Positions 23,874 to 32,326 of a DNA stretch of 64,000 bases are shown here, piece after piece (position 1 is the stretch's first letter; the number at the start of each line of letters is the position of its first letter). This DNA is from Ancylobacter oerskovii (GTDB lineage Bacteria; Pseudomonadota; Alphaproteobacteria; Rhizobiales; Xanthobacteraceae). The position numbers were made by a program, and so were the translations under genes. The stretch is from assembly GCF_018390555.1 (NCBI RefSeq), contig NZ_JAHBGB010000002.1:62001-126000 (forward strand), in the 5' to 3' direction. The notes under the pieces were generated by a model. It made no database searches. It saw nothing but the letters and a program-made list of their open reading frames with translations, and was not told the DNA's origin.

Positions 23874-26018
23874 TCAGCCCGCACGCATCAGGTCGTGGAA
23901 ATGGCCGGGCTCGGCCAGCAACTGGCCGGGCGGCCCGTGCTGGATGATCCGGCCTGCGTCGAGCACGAGGATGCGCTCGCACTCGCGCAAGGCGGTGTAG
24001 CGATGGGCGATGACGATCATGGTCGCCCCATTGCGGCGCAGGTTGGCGAAGAGTTGCCGTTCCGTCTCGCTGTCCAGCGCGGCCGTGGCCTCGTCGAGGA
24101 TCAGGACGCGCGGATCCCGTACCAGGGCGCGGGCGATCTCCAGCCGGGCGCGCTGGCCCCCGGACAGGTCGGTGCCGCCTTCCCGCAGGCGCGAGCCGTA
24201 GCCGCCCCGGCGCATCACCGTCTCGTGCAGCAGCGCCAGCCGAGCGGCGGCGACGATCCGCTCGTCCGGCAGGCTGTGGTCCCACAGGCCGATATTGTCA
24301 CGCACCGTGCCCTCGAATATGGCGGCGCGCTGGTCCACATAAGCGAGGGATTGGCGCAGGCGCGACCGCGGAACATCGGGCAGCGGCACGCCGTCGAGGA
24401 GAATTGTGCCGGCGCTGGTCTGGTGAAGGCCGGCGATGAGGGAGGCCAGCGTCGACTTCCCCGATCCCGAAGCCCCGGTGATGCCGAGCCGTTCTCCCGG
24501 CTCCAGGGCGAAGGAGACGCCATCGAGGATCAGGGGGCTGCCAGCCCCATGCCGGAAGCCGACCTCTTTCGCCGCGACGGCACCGAGCAGCCGGCCGCCA
24601 TGCCCACCGGCTGCAGCGTCATCGCCGATGAACTCCGGCGCGACCGGATGGTCGAGCGTATCGTCCAGCAGCCGGAGATTGGCGTGCCCATCCTGGATGC
24701 GGGCGCCGAGCTGGACCAATGTCGCGACGGGTCCGAGGAAACCCATCATCAGCGCCTGGAAGGCGACGAGCATGCCCAGCGACATCTCCCCGGCGATCAC
24801 CTTGATGCCACCGAGCATCAGCACCAGGGCCCCGGCGATCGCCGCGGTGAGGCCGGGCAGCGCGCCGAGGCGCATCTGGGCGACGCCGATGGATTGGCGC
24901 AGGTTGAGCGCACGGGCATTCATCGCCGTCAGGCGCTCCCGCAGGCGGTGTTCGGTGCCGCTCGCCTTGTAGGTGTCGATCATGCGCAGGCCTTGCCGGA
25001 CGAAGCCGGCATGGCCGGTGGTGGCCGCGAGCAGGCGGCGGTTGTCGTCATCCAGCGCGCGCGACGACCAGGCCAGCAGGCCGAGATTGCCGAGGCCGAG
25101 CAGAAGTACGATGAGGCCGAGATCCGGCGCGTAGAACAGCATGGCGGCGAGATAGGCCAGGGCGGTCAGCAGGCTGGAGAGGGCGGCCCCCACCTCGACG
25201 GCCAGCAATTGTGCCAGCCGGTTGTTCAACGCGGTGCGCCCGGCGACCTGCGCGGGCTGGCGCTGGGCGAAATAGCTGATCGGCAGGCGCAGGATGTGGG
25301 TGGCGAAGTCCAGCCCGCCAGCGATCGCCAACCGTGTCTCCAGCCGCAGCAGGACCTCGCGCTGAAGCCAGGTCAGCAGCCCCATCGCCGCCGCGCACCC
25401 CACCATGCCCAGAAGCAGATAGCCCAGCCAGTCGTCGAAACTGTTGATCAGGATCTGATCGATGAAGAACTGCGCAAAAGCGGGCACCAGCAGTCCCGGC
25501 ACCACCATCGCCAGCGAGATCATGACGACGAAGGCGAGGGCGCTTCGGCTGCCCTCCAGTCGCCTCGCGAGGCTCCGCGCCAGCGATGGCGGTCGTTCCG
25601 TGCGCTGAAACCCGGGACCGGGCCGCAGGGAGAGCACGATGCCGGTAAAGCCACGGTCGAATTCTTCGTCGGAGACGCGCCGGGGACCCTGGGCCGGGTC
25701 GTTCAGATAGACGGTGCCGCGACCGAACCCCTCCACCACCAGAAAATGATCCATGCCCCAGTGGATGATCACCGGCATGGCCATGTTGCGCAGGTCCGCG
25801 GGCTCCATGCGGGCGGCGTCGACCTCCAGGCCCTCGCCGCGGGCGGCCCGCACGATGGAGCGGGCGGAGCTGCCGTCCCGCGTCACGTTGCAGGCGACCC
25901 GCAGTTCCTCGAGCGTCACCCAGCGGCCGTAATACGCCAGCACGATGCCGAGCGCCGCCGCCCCGCACTCCGTCGCCTCCATCTGCAGCAGGGTAGGGGT
26001 GCGGCGGCGTGCCGGCAT
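23874..26018 (-). CDS. NHLP-type ABC transporter with C39 leader peptidase
   Basis: 714 residues in three parts. Residues 1-135 are a C39 cysteine protease with oxyanion Gln12, Cys18 (QMEATECGAAALG), His91 (MDHFLVVEG) and Asp107 (NDPAQGP). A six-helix exporter domain follows (about 150-450), then an ATPase domain with GASGSGKST, DLSGGQRARLEIA and RVLILDEATAALD. This is the TIGR03796 pattern: cleave a double-glycine leader and export the rest. All catalytic residues are present, so it should be active. Spacing of 3 bp on both sides shows a tight operon with the membrane-fusion protein and the second ABC subunit; the cognate double-glycine substrate is encoded at the operon head. Confidence 0.93.
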   Translation of the reverse strand: MPARRRTPTLLQMEATECGAAALGIVLAYYGRWVTLEELRVACNVTRDGSSARSIVRAARGEGLEVDAARMEPADLRNMAMPVIIHWGMDHFLVVEGFGRGTVYLNDPAQGPRRVSDEEFDRGFTGIVLSLRPGPGFQRTERPPSLARSLARRLEGSRSALAFVVMISLAMVVPGLLVPAFAQFFIDQILINSFDDWLGYLLLGMVGCAAAMGLLTWLQREVLLRLETRLAIAGGLDFATHILRLPISYFAQRQPAQVAGRTALNNRLAQLLAVEVGAALSSLLTALAYLAAMLFYAPDLGLIVLLLGLGNLGLLAWSSRALDDDNRRLLAATTGHAGFVRQGLRMIDTYKASGTEHRLRERLTAMNARALNLRQSIGVAQMRLGALPGLTAAIAGALVLMLGGIKVIAGEMSLGMLVAFQALMMGFLGPVATLVQLGARIQDGHANLRLLDDTLDHPVAPEFIGDDAAAGGHGGRLLGAVAAKEVGFRHGAGSPLILDGVSFALEPGERLGITGASGSGKSTLASLIAGLHQTSAGTILLDGVPLPDVPRSRLRQSLAYVDQRAAIFEGTVRDNIGLWDHSLPDERIVAAARLALLHETVMRRGGYGSRLREGGTDLSGGQRARLEIARALVRDPRVLILDEATAALDSETERQLFANLRRNGATMIVIAHRYTALRECERILVLDAGRIIQHGPPGQLLAEPGHFHDLMRAG

Positions 26019-26021
26019 GGC

Positions 26022-27329
26022 TTACGAGCCCCAGTCGCGCAGGCGGTTGAGGATCGGGAAGACGAGGGTCAGCAGCGGAGCGGAGCGCACGGTGACGCGA
26101 ACCTCGGCGAGCGTGCCGCTGGCGACCGGAGGCGCGGCCGCGCCACGGCTCGACGACCAGAGATATTGCTGGGGATCCTCAGGGTCCATCTCAGGCTCGA
26201 TCGTGATTTCCAGCGGCACGCCGAGTCTGGCGACGAAGGACTGGACGAGCCGGTCGTTCTGAAGGGTCCGGGTCATGCCGGCGGTGCTTGCCGGGGCTTC
26301 GGCCACATGGGTCACGCGTCCCCGGATGAAACCATATTCCTCCTGCGGAGCCGTCAGCGGCGAGATCTCCGCAACCATGCCTTCCGCGATCTTCTTGCCG
26401 TCGGCCGCCTTCACATAGGCAACCACCAGCGGCACTGGAATGATATGACTCTGGCCCTTGCCGTTCGGAGACAGCCGCGGCACGCGCTCCACGGCAAGGA
26501 TCGCCGTTCCCGGCTGGACCATCTGGCCGACATTCGCCTTCGCCTCCACCACGTGGCCGCCGAACGGAGACCGGATGGCGCCCTGGCGCTCCAGCTGGTC
26601 CTCCAGCGTCGTCACCGCGCGCCTGGCCTCGGTCACCTGGCGCTCTGCCTCCAGGCGGGCGCGCTCGTTGTCGGCGGCCTTGATGACCGCGGCCGCCTCC
26701 ATCTTGGCGATTTCGTCCTTGGCGTCGGCGATCTGGCTGTTGACCTGCAAAACCGCCGCGCTCACCTCGATCAGCCGCTCGCGGGTGACGATCTGGCGTT
26801 CCGCCAGCCGTTCGACGCCCGCCTGCTGTTCGAGCAGCGTCACGTTCTGATCCTGCAAGGCGGCCAGCCGGTCCTTCAGCGAAGCGAGGCGCGCGGCGCG
26901 CATGGCCGCCTGCTCTGCGGCCTCCCGCTCCTGAAAGCGGATCAATGCGTTGCGAAAGTCGACGGCGTCATCCATCTCGCCGCGCGCCACCACCAACCTG
27001 AGCAGCAGCTCGGGCTGCTCCACGCGCGCAACCACCATGCCGGGACCGACAACGTCTCCCGGAGCAACGGTCAATTCGCGGATCTGCCCGGTGGCGTCGG
27101 ACACCACGTCGATGATCCGGCCGGACGACAGGAAGATGCCGTCGCCGTCCACCGAGATGGGAATGGTGAAGACGGCGCTCCACGCCACGGCACCCGCGAC
27201 CAGCGCGACAAGGGCGAAGCCGGCGCCCCACAGGCGGGGACGCATCACCCGCAAGGCATCCCGATAGTCGTTCCCCGTGGCGAGGGACGCCGCGGCCTCT
27301 GGCCGGAAGATCGGATCGGGACCGGACAT
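26022..27329 (-). CDS. HlyD-like membrane-fusion protein of the NHLM secretion system
   Basis: 435 residues: a cytoplasmic N-terminus, one transmembrane helix (LWGAGFALVALVAGAVAW, about residues 33-50), a beta-barrel/lipoyl block (GRIIDVVSDATGQIRELTVAPGDVV), a long coiled coil (about 110-240, rich in Ala, Glu and Gln), the second lipoyl half (GAIRSPFGGHVVEAKANVGQ) and a membrane-proximal domain. It matches the TIGR03794 NHLM secretion protein type. It would link the inner-membrane ABC pair to the outer envelope; no TolC gene is nearby, so a chromosomal TolC would be used. The gene starts 29 bp after the stop of the precursor gene. Confidence 0.9.
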   Translation of the reverse strand: MSGPDPIFRPEAAASLATGNDYRDALRVMRPRLWGAGFALVALVAGAVAWSAVFTIPISVDGDGIFLSSGRIIDVVSDATGQIRELTVAPGDVVGPGMVVARVEQPELLLRLVVARGEMDDAVDFRNALIRFQEREAAEQAAMRAARLASLKDRLAALQDQNVTLLEQQAGVERLAERQIVTRERLIEVSAAVLQVNSQIADAKDEIAKMEAAAVIKAADNERARLEAERQVTEARRAVTTLEDQLERQGAIRSPFGGHVVEAKANVGQMVQPGTAILAVERVPRLSPNGKGQSHIIPVPLVVAYVKAADGKKIAEGMVAEISPLTAPQEEYGFIRGRVTHVAEAPASTAGMTRTLQNDRLVQSFVARLGVPLEITIEPEMDPEDPQQYLWSSSRGAAAPPVASGTLAEVRVTVRSAPLLTLVFPILNRLRDWGS

Positions 27330-27358
27330 CGGTGCTGGAGCGGACTAAGGCGTGTCGG

Positions 27359-27925
27359 TCAGCGGCTCCGATCCGGCCCCTCAACGCGGTTCTTGTCAAC
27401 TGCGCTCTGGGCGGCGGCTTGGTGGGATTGGCTCTCGATCGGCTGCATTTGCTTGTTTATAAAATCCTGGAGCGTCGAAAGCTCCATCGCAGACAAGTCA
27501 CTGATATTGTTTCGCGTTTCTTCCGCTTGCTCAAGCCCGGCCTGCATCTCCGCCGCGTTCAATTGGCCGTCCTGCAAAGCATCGGTGGCGAATCCGAGTT
27601 CTTTTGCCACCTCGCCGAGGGTGGTTTCCTCGTCGTTGAACGTGACCTTCGTATCGAGTGAAACGTCGGCGCCTTGGCTGTCCGCCTCCGCCTTGTTCAG
27701 CAGGTTGATCCCCTCGCTGTAGCTGAGCCCGAGATCGTTGAGCTGCGACGCGCGCGTGTATTCGGCGTCGACCATGTCGTTCAGTGCGGCGTACCGATCC
27801 GCCATCACACCGGCCACCACCTCCGATATGCTCATATCCTGTACGCTCATATCCCGGCCGGTCCCGCCGTGAATATTGGCAAGATCGTCGTCGCTCAACG
27901 ACTTCGGCGTCTCGTTTCCAGCCAT
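27359..27925 (-). CDS. Double-glycine leader precursor, Cys-free 167-residue cargo of the NHLP exporter
   Basis: 188 residues from ATG 27925, with AAGGCGGG in front. The first 21 residues are a textbook C39 leader: LSDDDLANIHGG preceded by a short polar stretch, with predicted cleavage after Gly21. The mature part is acidic, rich in Ala, Glu, Asp and Gln, probably mostly helical, and contains no cysteine. It cannot form lanthionine, sactionine or disulphide crosslinks. No modification enzyme and no immunity gene is adjacent. It is the first gene of the four-gene export operon. I do not recognise the mature domain; it could be a large unmodified bacteriocin, a secreted effector or a surface protein. 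Confidence 0.85.
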   Translation of the reverse strand: MAGNETPKSLSDDDLANIHGGTGRDMSVQDMSISEVVAGVMADRYAALNDMVDAEYTRASQLNDLGLSYSEGINLLNKAEADSQGADVSLDTKVTFNDEETTLGEVAKELGFATDALQDGQLNAAEMQAGLEQAEETRNNISDLSAMELSTLQDFINKQMQPIESQSHQAAAQSAVDKNRVEGPDRSR

Positions 27926-28061
27926 GATCGACCCGCCTTGAGTAGGAACGGAACCTTCTTTCAACTTACGCGACCAACGCAACGCGGTAAAGGACCATGG
28001 TACCGGCCACCTCGCTCGCGGAGCCCCGGGCGACACGGTGGCGATGAACGGCGAGGAAGGG

Positions 28062-28985
28062 TCAGGGCCGCCGGGCCGGAGGGCGGATCGCGCCCCGGGT
28101 GTTGACGTAGATGGCGTAGAGCGACGTGTGCGCGGTGATGAACAGCCGGTTCCGCTTGCGGCCGCCGAAGCACAGATTGGAGACCCGCTCGGGCATGGGC
28201 AGCGTGCCGAGATGCGTGCCGTCGGGCGCGTAGCAACGGGCTGAGCGGAAGGCCGAGGTCCACACATTGCCGAAGACGTCGCAGCGGAGGCCGTCGAAGA
28301 AGCCCTCCTCAAGGACGGCGAAGGTGCGGGGATTGGCGAGGCTGTCATCCGGCAGGACGTCATAGGCGGTGAGCGAGCGGGGGTGATCCGCCACATGGCT
28401 TGCGCCGGTATCGCTCACATAAAGCGTCGTCTCGTCCGGCGAGAAGGCGAGCCCATTGGGCTGAACGCGGTCGGTCGCCACGGCGGCGAGGGCACCTGTC
28501 CGCGGATCGAGGCGGTAGACGCATTGCCGACCCAGTTCGGACGGCGCGGCGTCTCCCTCATAATCGGTGTCGATGCCGTAGGTCGGGTCGCTGAACCACA
28601 GGCTGCCGTCCGACTTCACGACGACGTCGTTGGGCGAGTTCAGTCGCCTGCCCTCATAATGGCTGGCGAGGGAGACGACGGAGCCGTCAGGCTCGGTGCG
28701 GGTGACGCGCCGCGTGCGATGTTCGCAGGTGACGAGCCGACCTTCCTGATCGACGGTGTTGCCGTTGCTGTTGTCGGACGGCCCGCGAAACACGGAAACC
28801 ATGCCATTGGTTTCGTCGTAACGCATCATCCGGTCGTTGGGGATGTCGGAAAACACGAGATAGCGGCCGGCCGCGAGATAGGCGGGGCCTTCGAGCCAGC
28901 GCCCGCCGGTCCACAGATGGTCGAGCTGGGCATAGGCGAGCACAAGGCCGCCCATGCGCGGATCGCGTATCTCAAATTCGCTCAT
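28062..28985 (-). CDS. SMP-30/gluconolactonase/LRE family protein
   Basis: 307 residues forming a six-bladed propeller. Family blocks: LEGPAYLAAGRYLVFSDIPN with the metal-binding Glu, RLNSPNDVVVKSDGSLWFSDP with the Asn, QPNGLAFSPDETTLYVSDT, and DGLRCDVFGNVWTS with the Asp ligand. These calcium or zinc enzymes hydrolyse sugar lactones such as gluconolactone. No signal peptide. It reads in the same direction as the flavin monooxygenase upstream, from which it is separated by 53 bp, so the two may be co-transcribed. Substrate unknown. Confidence 0.9.
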   Translation of the reverse strand: MSEFEIRDPRMGGLVLAYAQLDHLWTGGRWLEGPAYLAAGRYLVFSDIPNDRMMRYDETNGMVSVFRGPSDNSNGNTVDQEGRLVTCEHRTRRVTRTEPDGSVVSLASHYEGRRLNSPNDVVVKSDGSLWFSDPTYGIDTDYEGDAAPSELGRQCVYRLDPRTGALAAVATDRVQPNGLAFSPDETTLYVSDTGASHVADHPRSLTAYDVLPDDSLANPRTFAVLEEGFFDGLRCDVFGNVWTSAFRSARCYAPDGTHLGTLPMPERVSNLCFGGRKRNRLFITAHTSLYAIYVNTRGAIRPPARRP

Positions 28986-29038
28986 GTCACCCCATCCCCG
29001 GTTCGCGCCGCGCGCCGCCTTCGGCCGGCTCGGCGCGA

Positions 29039-30610
29039 TCAGGCCGCGCCGAGCCCTGCGGCATAGGCGGCCAGCGCCTTCATATGGCCCTCGTCGGCAC
29101 GCAGGCCGAGATAGCCGTCGGGCCGGACGACGAACAGGGTCAGCCCGTCGACGCCGAGCCGCTCCGCCACCTCGGGATCGATGCCGGCATGGCCGTCGGC
29201 GGTCGGCCCGTGGGCGGCAAGGACGAGGTTCGCCTCCAGGATCGGGCTCCCCATCTGCGCCGCGAGGGCGAGCTGGAGCCTGCCGAGATCTTCCTGCGAG
29301 GCCGCCGCGCCGGCGATGAGGAGGGCGGTGTGGCCGGTGCGGTTGGCGAGTGCGTTGAGCACGAATGGCGCGCCACCGGCCGGCCGGACCTCGATATGAT
29401 CAGGCCAGAGCTGGCCGGGCGCGAGGGCGTCGCTCCGGGCGCCCATGACGATGGGCGAGGCGCCGTAGTCGATATCGAGTTCCGCCTCGGCCACCGCTTC
29501 CTGATGGCGGGTGACCGGGTCGGCGAAGGCGGCGCGGATCGACGCGTCGCGCATGCGCCGCGGGGCCGCGCCTTCGATCAGCTGGGCGCGGTCGACCTCG
29601 TCGCCGGTCCTCACGATGTTCTCGGCGACCGGGCGCCGCTCGGCCTCATAGCTGTCGAGCAGCGTATCGGCGCACTGGCCGGAGCTGACCAAGGCGAGTT
29701 TCCAGGCCAGGTTGAAGGCATCCTGAATGCCAGTGTTCATGCCGTGGCCCTGAAGCGGGCTGCAGGTGTGAGCCGCGTCGCCGGCGAGCAGCAGGCGCCC
29801 TCTGCGATACTGGCGCGCCACCTTGCTGTGACAATGGAAACGGACGGGATTGGCCACCTCCGCAAAGGAGGCTTCGGGCAGATAGCGCCTGAGGGTGAGG
29901 GTGGCATCGGCCACCAGATCGCTCGCCTCGCCGCTGGGCCGCACATAGGCGCGCCAGCGCTGATCCGGCAAAGCGGTGAGGATGATCGGCGGGATGTCGA
30001 AATAGGCGAAATTGCCCTCATGGGAATAGGGCCAGCCGTCGACTGCGGCATCGAACACCGCCCACGCCTCCTCGATGGGGTGGCCGTCCTGCTCGATGCC
30101 GGCGAGGTCGCGCACGGTGCTGCGATGGCCGTCGCAGCCCACGACCCAGCGGGCCAGAACCTCAATCTCTTCGCCCTTGCAGTCCATGGTGGCCAGAACG
30201 CCGTCGCCGCGCTCCTCCAGGCCGACCAGCTGCGTGGCGCGCGTCACCGCTCCGCCGAAGCTTTCGAGATAGCTGGTGAGGATCGCTTCCGTGACTTCCT
30301 CGGACACGCCCACATTGAAGGGAAAGCGGCTCCCGCACAAAGCGAGGTCGATCTCCGCCAGCGGAACGCCGTTGGAAAAGATGCGGGCGAGGCGCTGCCG
30401 GGCACCGATCTTAAGCAAGGGATCGGCGATACCGAGCGCGTCGAATATCTCGACCGACCGCGGATGCACCACGGTGGCGCGATCCCAGGTCAGGGGATTC
30501 TCATGCGCATCGATGACGAGGCAGTCCACGCCCCGGCGCTTGAGTTCTGCGGCCAGCAGGAGCCCCGTGGGGCCCGCGCCCACCACGAGAACAGCGACAT
30601 CCTTGACCAC
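29039..30610 (-). CDS. FAD-dependent aromatic monooxygenase (PheA/TfdB type)
   Basis: 523 residues starting with GTG at 30610 (GGGGAG in front). Flavin hydroxylase signatures: GxGxxG in VVGAGPTGLLLAAEL, the DG motif WVVGCDGHRSTVRDLAG, and the GD motif RLLLAGDAAHTCSPLQGHGMN. The C-terminal thioredoxin-like domain (about 400-523) is present, as in phenol hydroxylase, MhpA and pentachlorophenol monooxygenase types. It would insert one oxygen into an aromatic ring using NAD(P)H and O2. No ring-cleavage dioxygenase is adjacent, so the pathway is open; with the SMP-30 lactonase it could form a short accessory catabolic unit. Confidence 0.88.
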   Translation of the reverse strand: MVKDVAVLVVGAGPTGLLLAAELKRRGVDCLVIDAHENPLTWDRATVVHPRSVEIFDALGIADPLLKIGARQRLARIFSNGVPLAEIDLALCGSRFPFNVGVSEEVTEAILTSYLESFGGAVTRATQLVGLEERGDGVLATMDCKGEEIEVLARWVVGCDGHRSTVRDLAGIEQDGHPIEEAWAVFDAAVDGWPYSHEGNFAYFDIPPIILTALPDQRWRAYVRPSGEASDLVADATLTLRRYLPEASFAEVANPVRFHCHSKVARQYRRGRLLLAGDAAHTCSPLQGHGMNTGIQDAFNLAWKLALVSSGQCADTLLDSYEAERRPVAENIVRTGDEVDRAQLIEGAAPRRMRDASIRAAFADPVTRHQEAVAEAELDIDYGASPIVMGARSDALAPGQLWPDHIEVRPAGGAPFVLNALANRTGHTALLIAGAAASQEDLGRLQLALAAQMGSPILEANLVLAAHGPTADGHAGIDPEVAERLGVDGLTLFVVRPDGYLGLRADEGHMKALAAYAAGLGAA

Positions 30611-30754
30611 AGAGCAACTCCCCGAGAAGGCCTCATCGCCCCAACATCACCAACAACAAGGCAAACCTCAAGCGCCTGCGACCTGAGACCCTGCCCCTCC
30701 CCCGGCTTCAGGTAGAGACCGTCAATGATCCCTCGATGGAAGAAGAAGGGTTCC

Positions 30755-30829
30755 ATGAAGGCATCGAAGTTCTCGGAGGCGCAGATCACCTTTGTCCTGA
30801 AGCAGGCTGAAGACGGAATGGCCACCGTC
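30755..30829 (+). pseudogene. IS3-family (IS407-like) OrfA N-terminal fragment
   Basis: The frame from ATG 30755 starts MKASKFSEAQITFVLKQAED and runs on for about five further residues (GMATV), a near-exact IS3-group OrfA N-terminus; homology then ends. The gene-free stretch 30611-31272 contains this scar, the right copy of the tRNA-end repeat (30987-30998) and a terminator (31026-31056); I see no other gene in it. Confidence 0.75.
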
Positions 30830-30986
30830 ACGCACCGCCGAGCCGCCGCGGCATCGCCCCTTGGCCAGCGGCGCCGGGTCGTCACAAATCCGGGAATTGC
30901 TAGCGTGGTGAGGGTTGGGCAACGTGAATTCATGCCGGCGCTCTATAGCGCCGCCTCCAGTGAATGTCGGCATCGGCGACTGCGCA

Positions 30987-30998
30987 CCCCCGCAACCA
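30987..30998 (+). repeat. Right copy of the 12-bp tRNA-fMet end (inferred attachment site)
   Basis: CCCCCGCAACCA is identical to the last 12 bases of tRNA-fMet (13364-13375) and in the same orientation. It is followed 27 bp on by a rho-independent terminator but preceded by no tRNA, as expected if the original downstream flank of the tRNA has been pushed 17.6 kb away by an insertion. Confidence 0.5.
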
Positions 30999-31025
30999 AA
31001 AAGCCTTGAGAACTCAATAGCTTCG

Positions 31026-31056
31026 AAGAGCCGCCGCAAGGCAGCTCTTTCGTTTT
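31026..31056 (+). terminator. Orphan rho-independent terminator
   Basis: AAGAGCCGCC and GGCAGCTCTT pair at 9 of 10 positions around a GCAA loop, followed by TCGTTTTC. No intact rightward gene precedes it; it is best explained as the former terminator of tRNA-fMet. Confidence 0.6.
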
Positions 31057-31272
31057 CAGCGCTTCTGTCGCCACCGAGGCGCCACGACAGGCGGCAAGAC
31101 GGGATATTGCGAGGAAGCAGCCTCATCCCTTCCGCGCCAGCTTCCTCCACACGCCCGATTCGGCGAATTCCCTGATCAGATCGCCGAGCCCCGGCTCGTC
31201 CGCGAGCAACGCAGCACCACTTGCGTCTGGCCTCCCCGATCACCCCCGCCCCTGCCGGGCCTCGACCTTCCG

Positions 31273-32172
31273 TCACCCCTCCGGCAGTCCCGGATCGATC
31301 GTCGCCGTGCGCATGGCCCATTCGGCGAAGGAGGCGGCGAGAGCGGCGTGCGCGCCGGCGGGGGCGTAGCCCAGCCGGTATTCCGGCCCCGCAATACGTA
31401 TGGCCCGGAACGGCTCGACCAGCTCGCCCCGGGCGAGAAGGTCCGAAACGACCTCGATCGGTGCCGCGATGGCGCCTTGGCCGGCGAGGCAAGCCTCGAG
31501 CGCGATGTAGAAGTGACCGAAGCGCAGAGCCTCGGTGGCGTGGTCGACCGACAGGTCCGCCGCTATCAGCCAGCGGGCCAGTTCCCCCGGACGGGTGACG
31601 GCCTCCAGCAGCGGCACGCCGGCGAGATTCGGGCGCCCGCCAAGCGAGGCGGCCACTTCCGGCCGCACCAGCAGTCCGATTTCCTCGCGCAGCAGGCCGA
31701 CGCTGCGCAGGTCGCTCTGCAGCGCCTCTCCGCGCCGTATCACCACGTCGAACGGAATGTCGCGCCACTCCTCGCCGGTATGGAGCGGACGCACGCGGAC
31801 ATCGACATGCGGGAACTCCACCTCGAACGCCGGCAGGTGCGGGATCAGCCAGCGCATGGCGAAAGTGGCCGGCGCTATGACCTCCAGCACGCGCGGCTCC
31901 CTGACCGGCATGAAGGCTTCGACCGAGGAGGCGAGAAGGTCCAGCGCCGCGCCGGCGGCGCCGGCCATCCGCAGGCCCGACGGCGTCGCCGTCATGTGGC
32001 GCCGATTGCTTTCGAAGAGCGGCGCGCCGAGCCAGGCCTCCAGCGCGGCCAGTTGCTTGCTGACCGCGCTGTGGGTGACGCCGAGCTCGTCGGCGGCCGC
32101 AGTGACGCTGCCGACGCGCGCCACGGCCTCGAACGCCACGATCGCCTTTAGCGGCGGAAGACTGCGTCGCAT
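31273..32172 (-). CDS. LysR-family regulator, PhnR-like
   Basis: 299 residues from the ATG at 32172 (MRRSLPPLKAIVAFEAVARV). The N-terminal helix-turn-helix reads VTAAADELGVTHSAVSKQLAALE, typical of the GcvA-like LysR branch, and a substrate-binding domain follows. The gene diverges from phnA across a 154-bp AT-rich region with a good palindrome. In Pseudomonas fluorescens 23F a LysR protein, PhnR, activates phnA in response to phosphonoacetate, so the same role is inferred here. Confidence 0.82.
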   Translation of the reverse strand: MRRSLPPLKAIVAFEAVARVGSVTAAADELGVTHSAVSKQLAALEAWLGAPLFESNRRHMTATPSGLRMAGAAGAALDLLASSVEAFMPVREPRVLEVIAPATFAMRWLIPHLPAFEVEFPHVDVRVRPLHTGEEWRDIPFDVVIRRGEALQSDLRSVGLLREEIGLLVRPEVAASLGGRPNLAGVPLLEAVTRPGELARWLIAADLSVDHATEALRFGHFYIALEACLAGQGAIAAPIEVVSDLLARGELVEPFRAIRIAGPEYRLGYAPAGAHAALAASFAEWAMRTATIDPGLPEG

Positions 32173-32270
32173 GGTTCTGTTCCAAAACCTCACACAACGA
32201 CAGAACTAATATCGCTTTACTGGCGACGATGATAGTCAATAATAATATAGAAAGAGCGATGAAGCGAAAT

Positions 32271-32296
32271 CGTAAATCTATCTAGTATAGATTACG
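32271..32296. promoter_or_regulatory. Operator-like palindrome between the LysR gene and phnA
   Basis: ATCTAT-CTAGT-ATAGAT, extended on both sides by CGTA(A) and TACG, is a nearly perfect inverted repeat with LysR-type spacing. It ends 30 bp before the phnA start, in an AT-rich divergent promoter region (32173-32326). Confidence 0.55.
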
Positions 32297-32326
32297 TTTG
32301 CGACGGTTTTATAACGGAAAATTAAA

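Noticed and set aside
23715..27722. A plus-strand open frame of more than 1300 codons opposite the exporter genes
   Set aside because: It has no ribosome-binding site, family motif or credible composition; it is the antisense shadow of three well-supported genes in GC-rich DNA.
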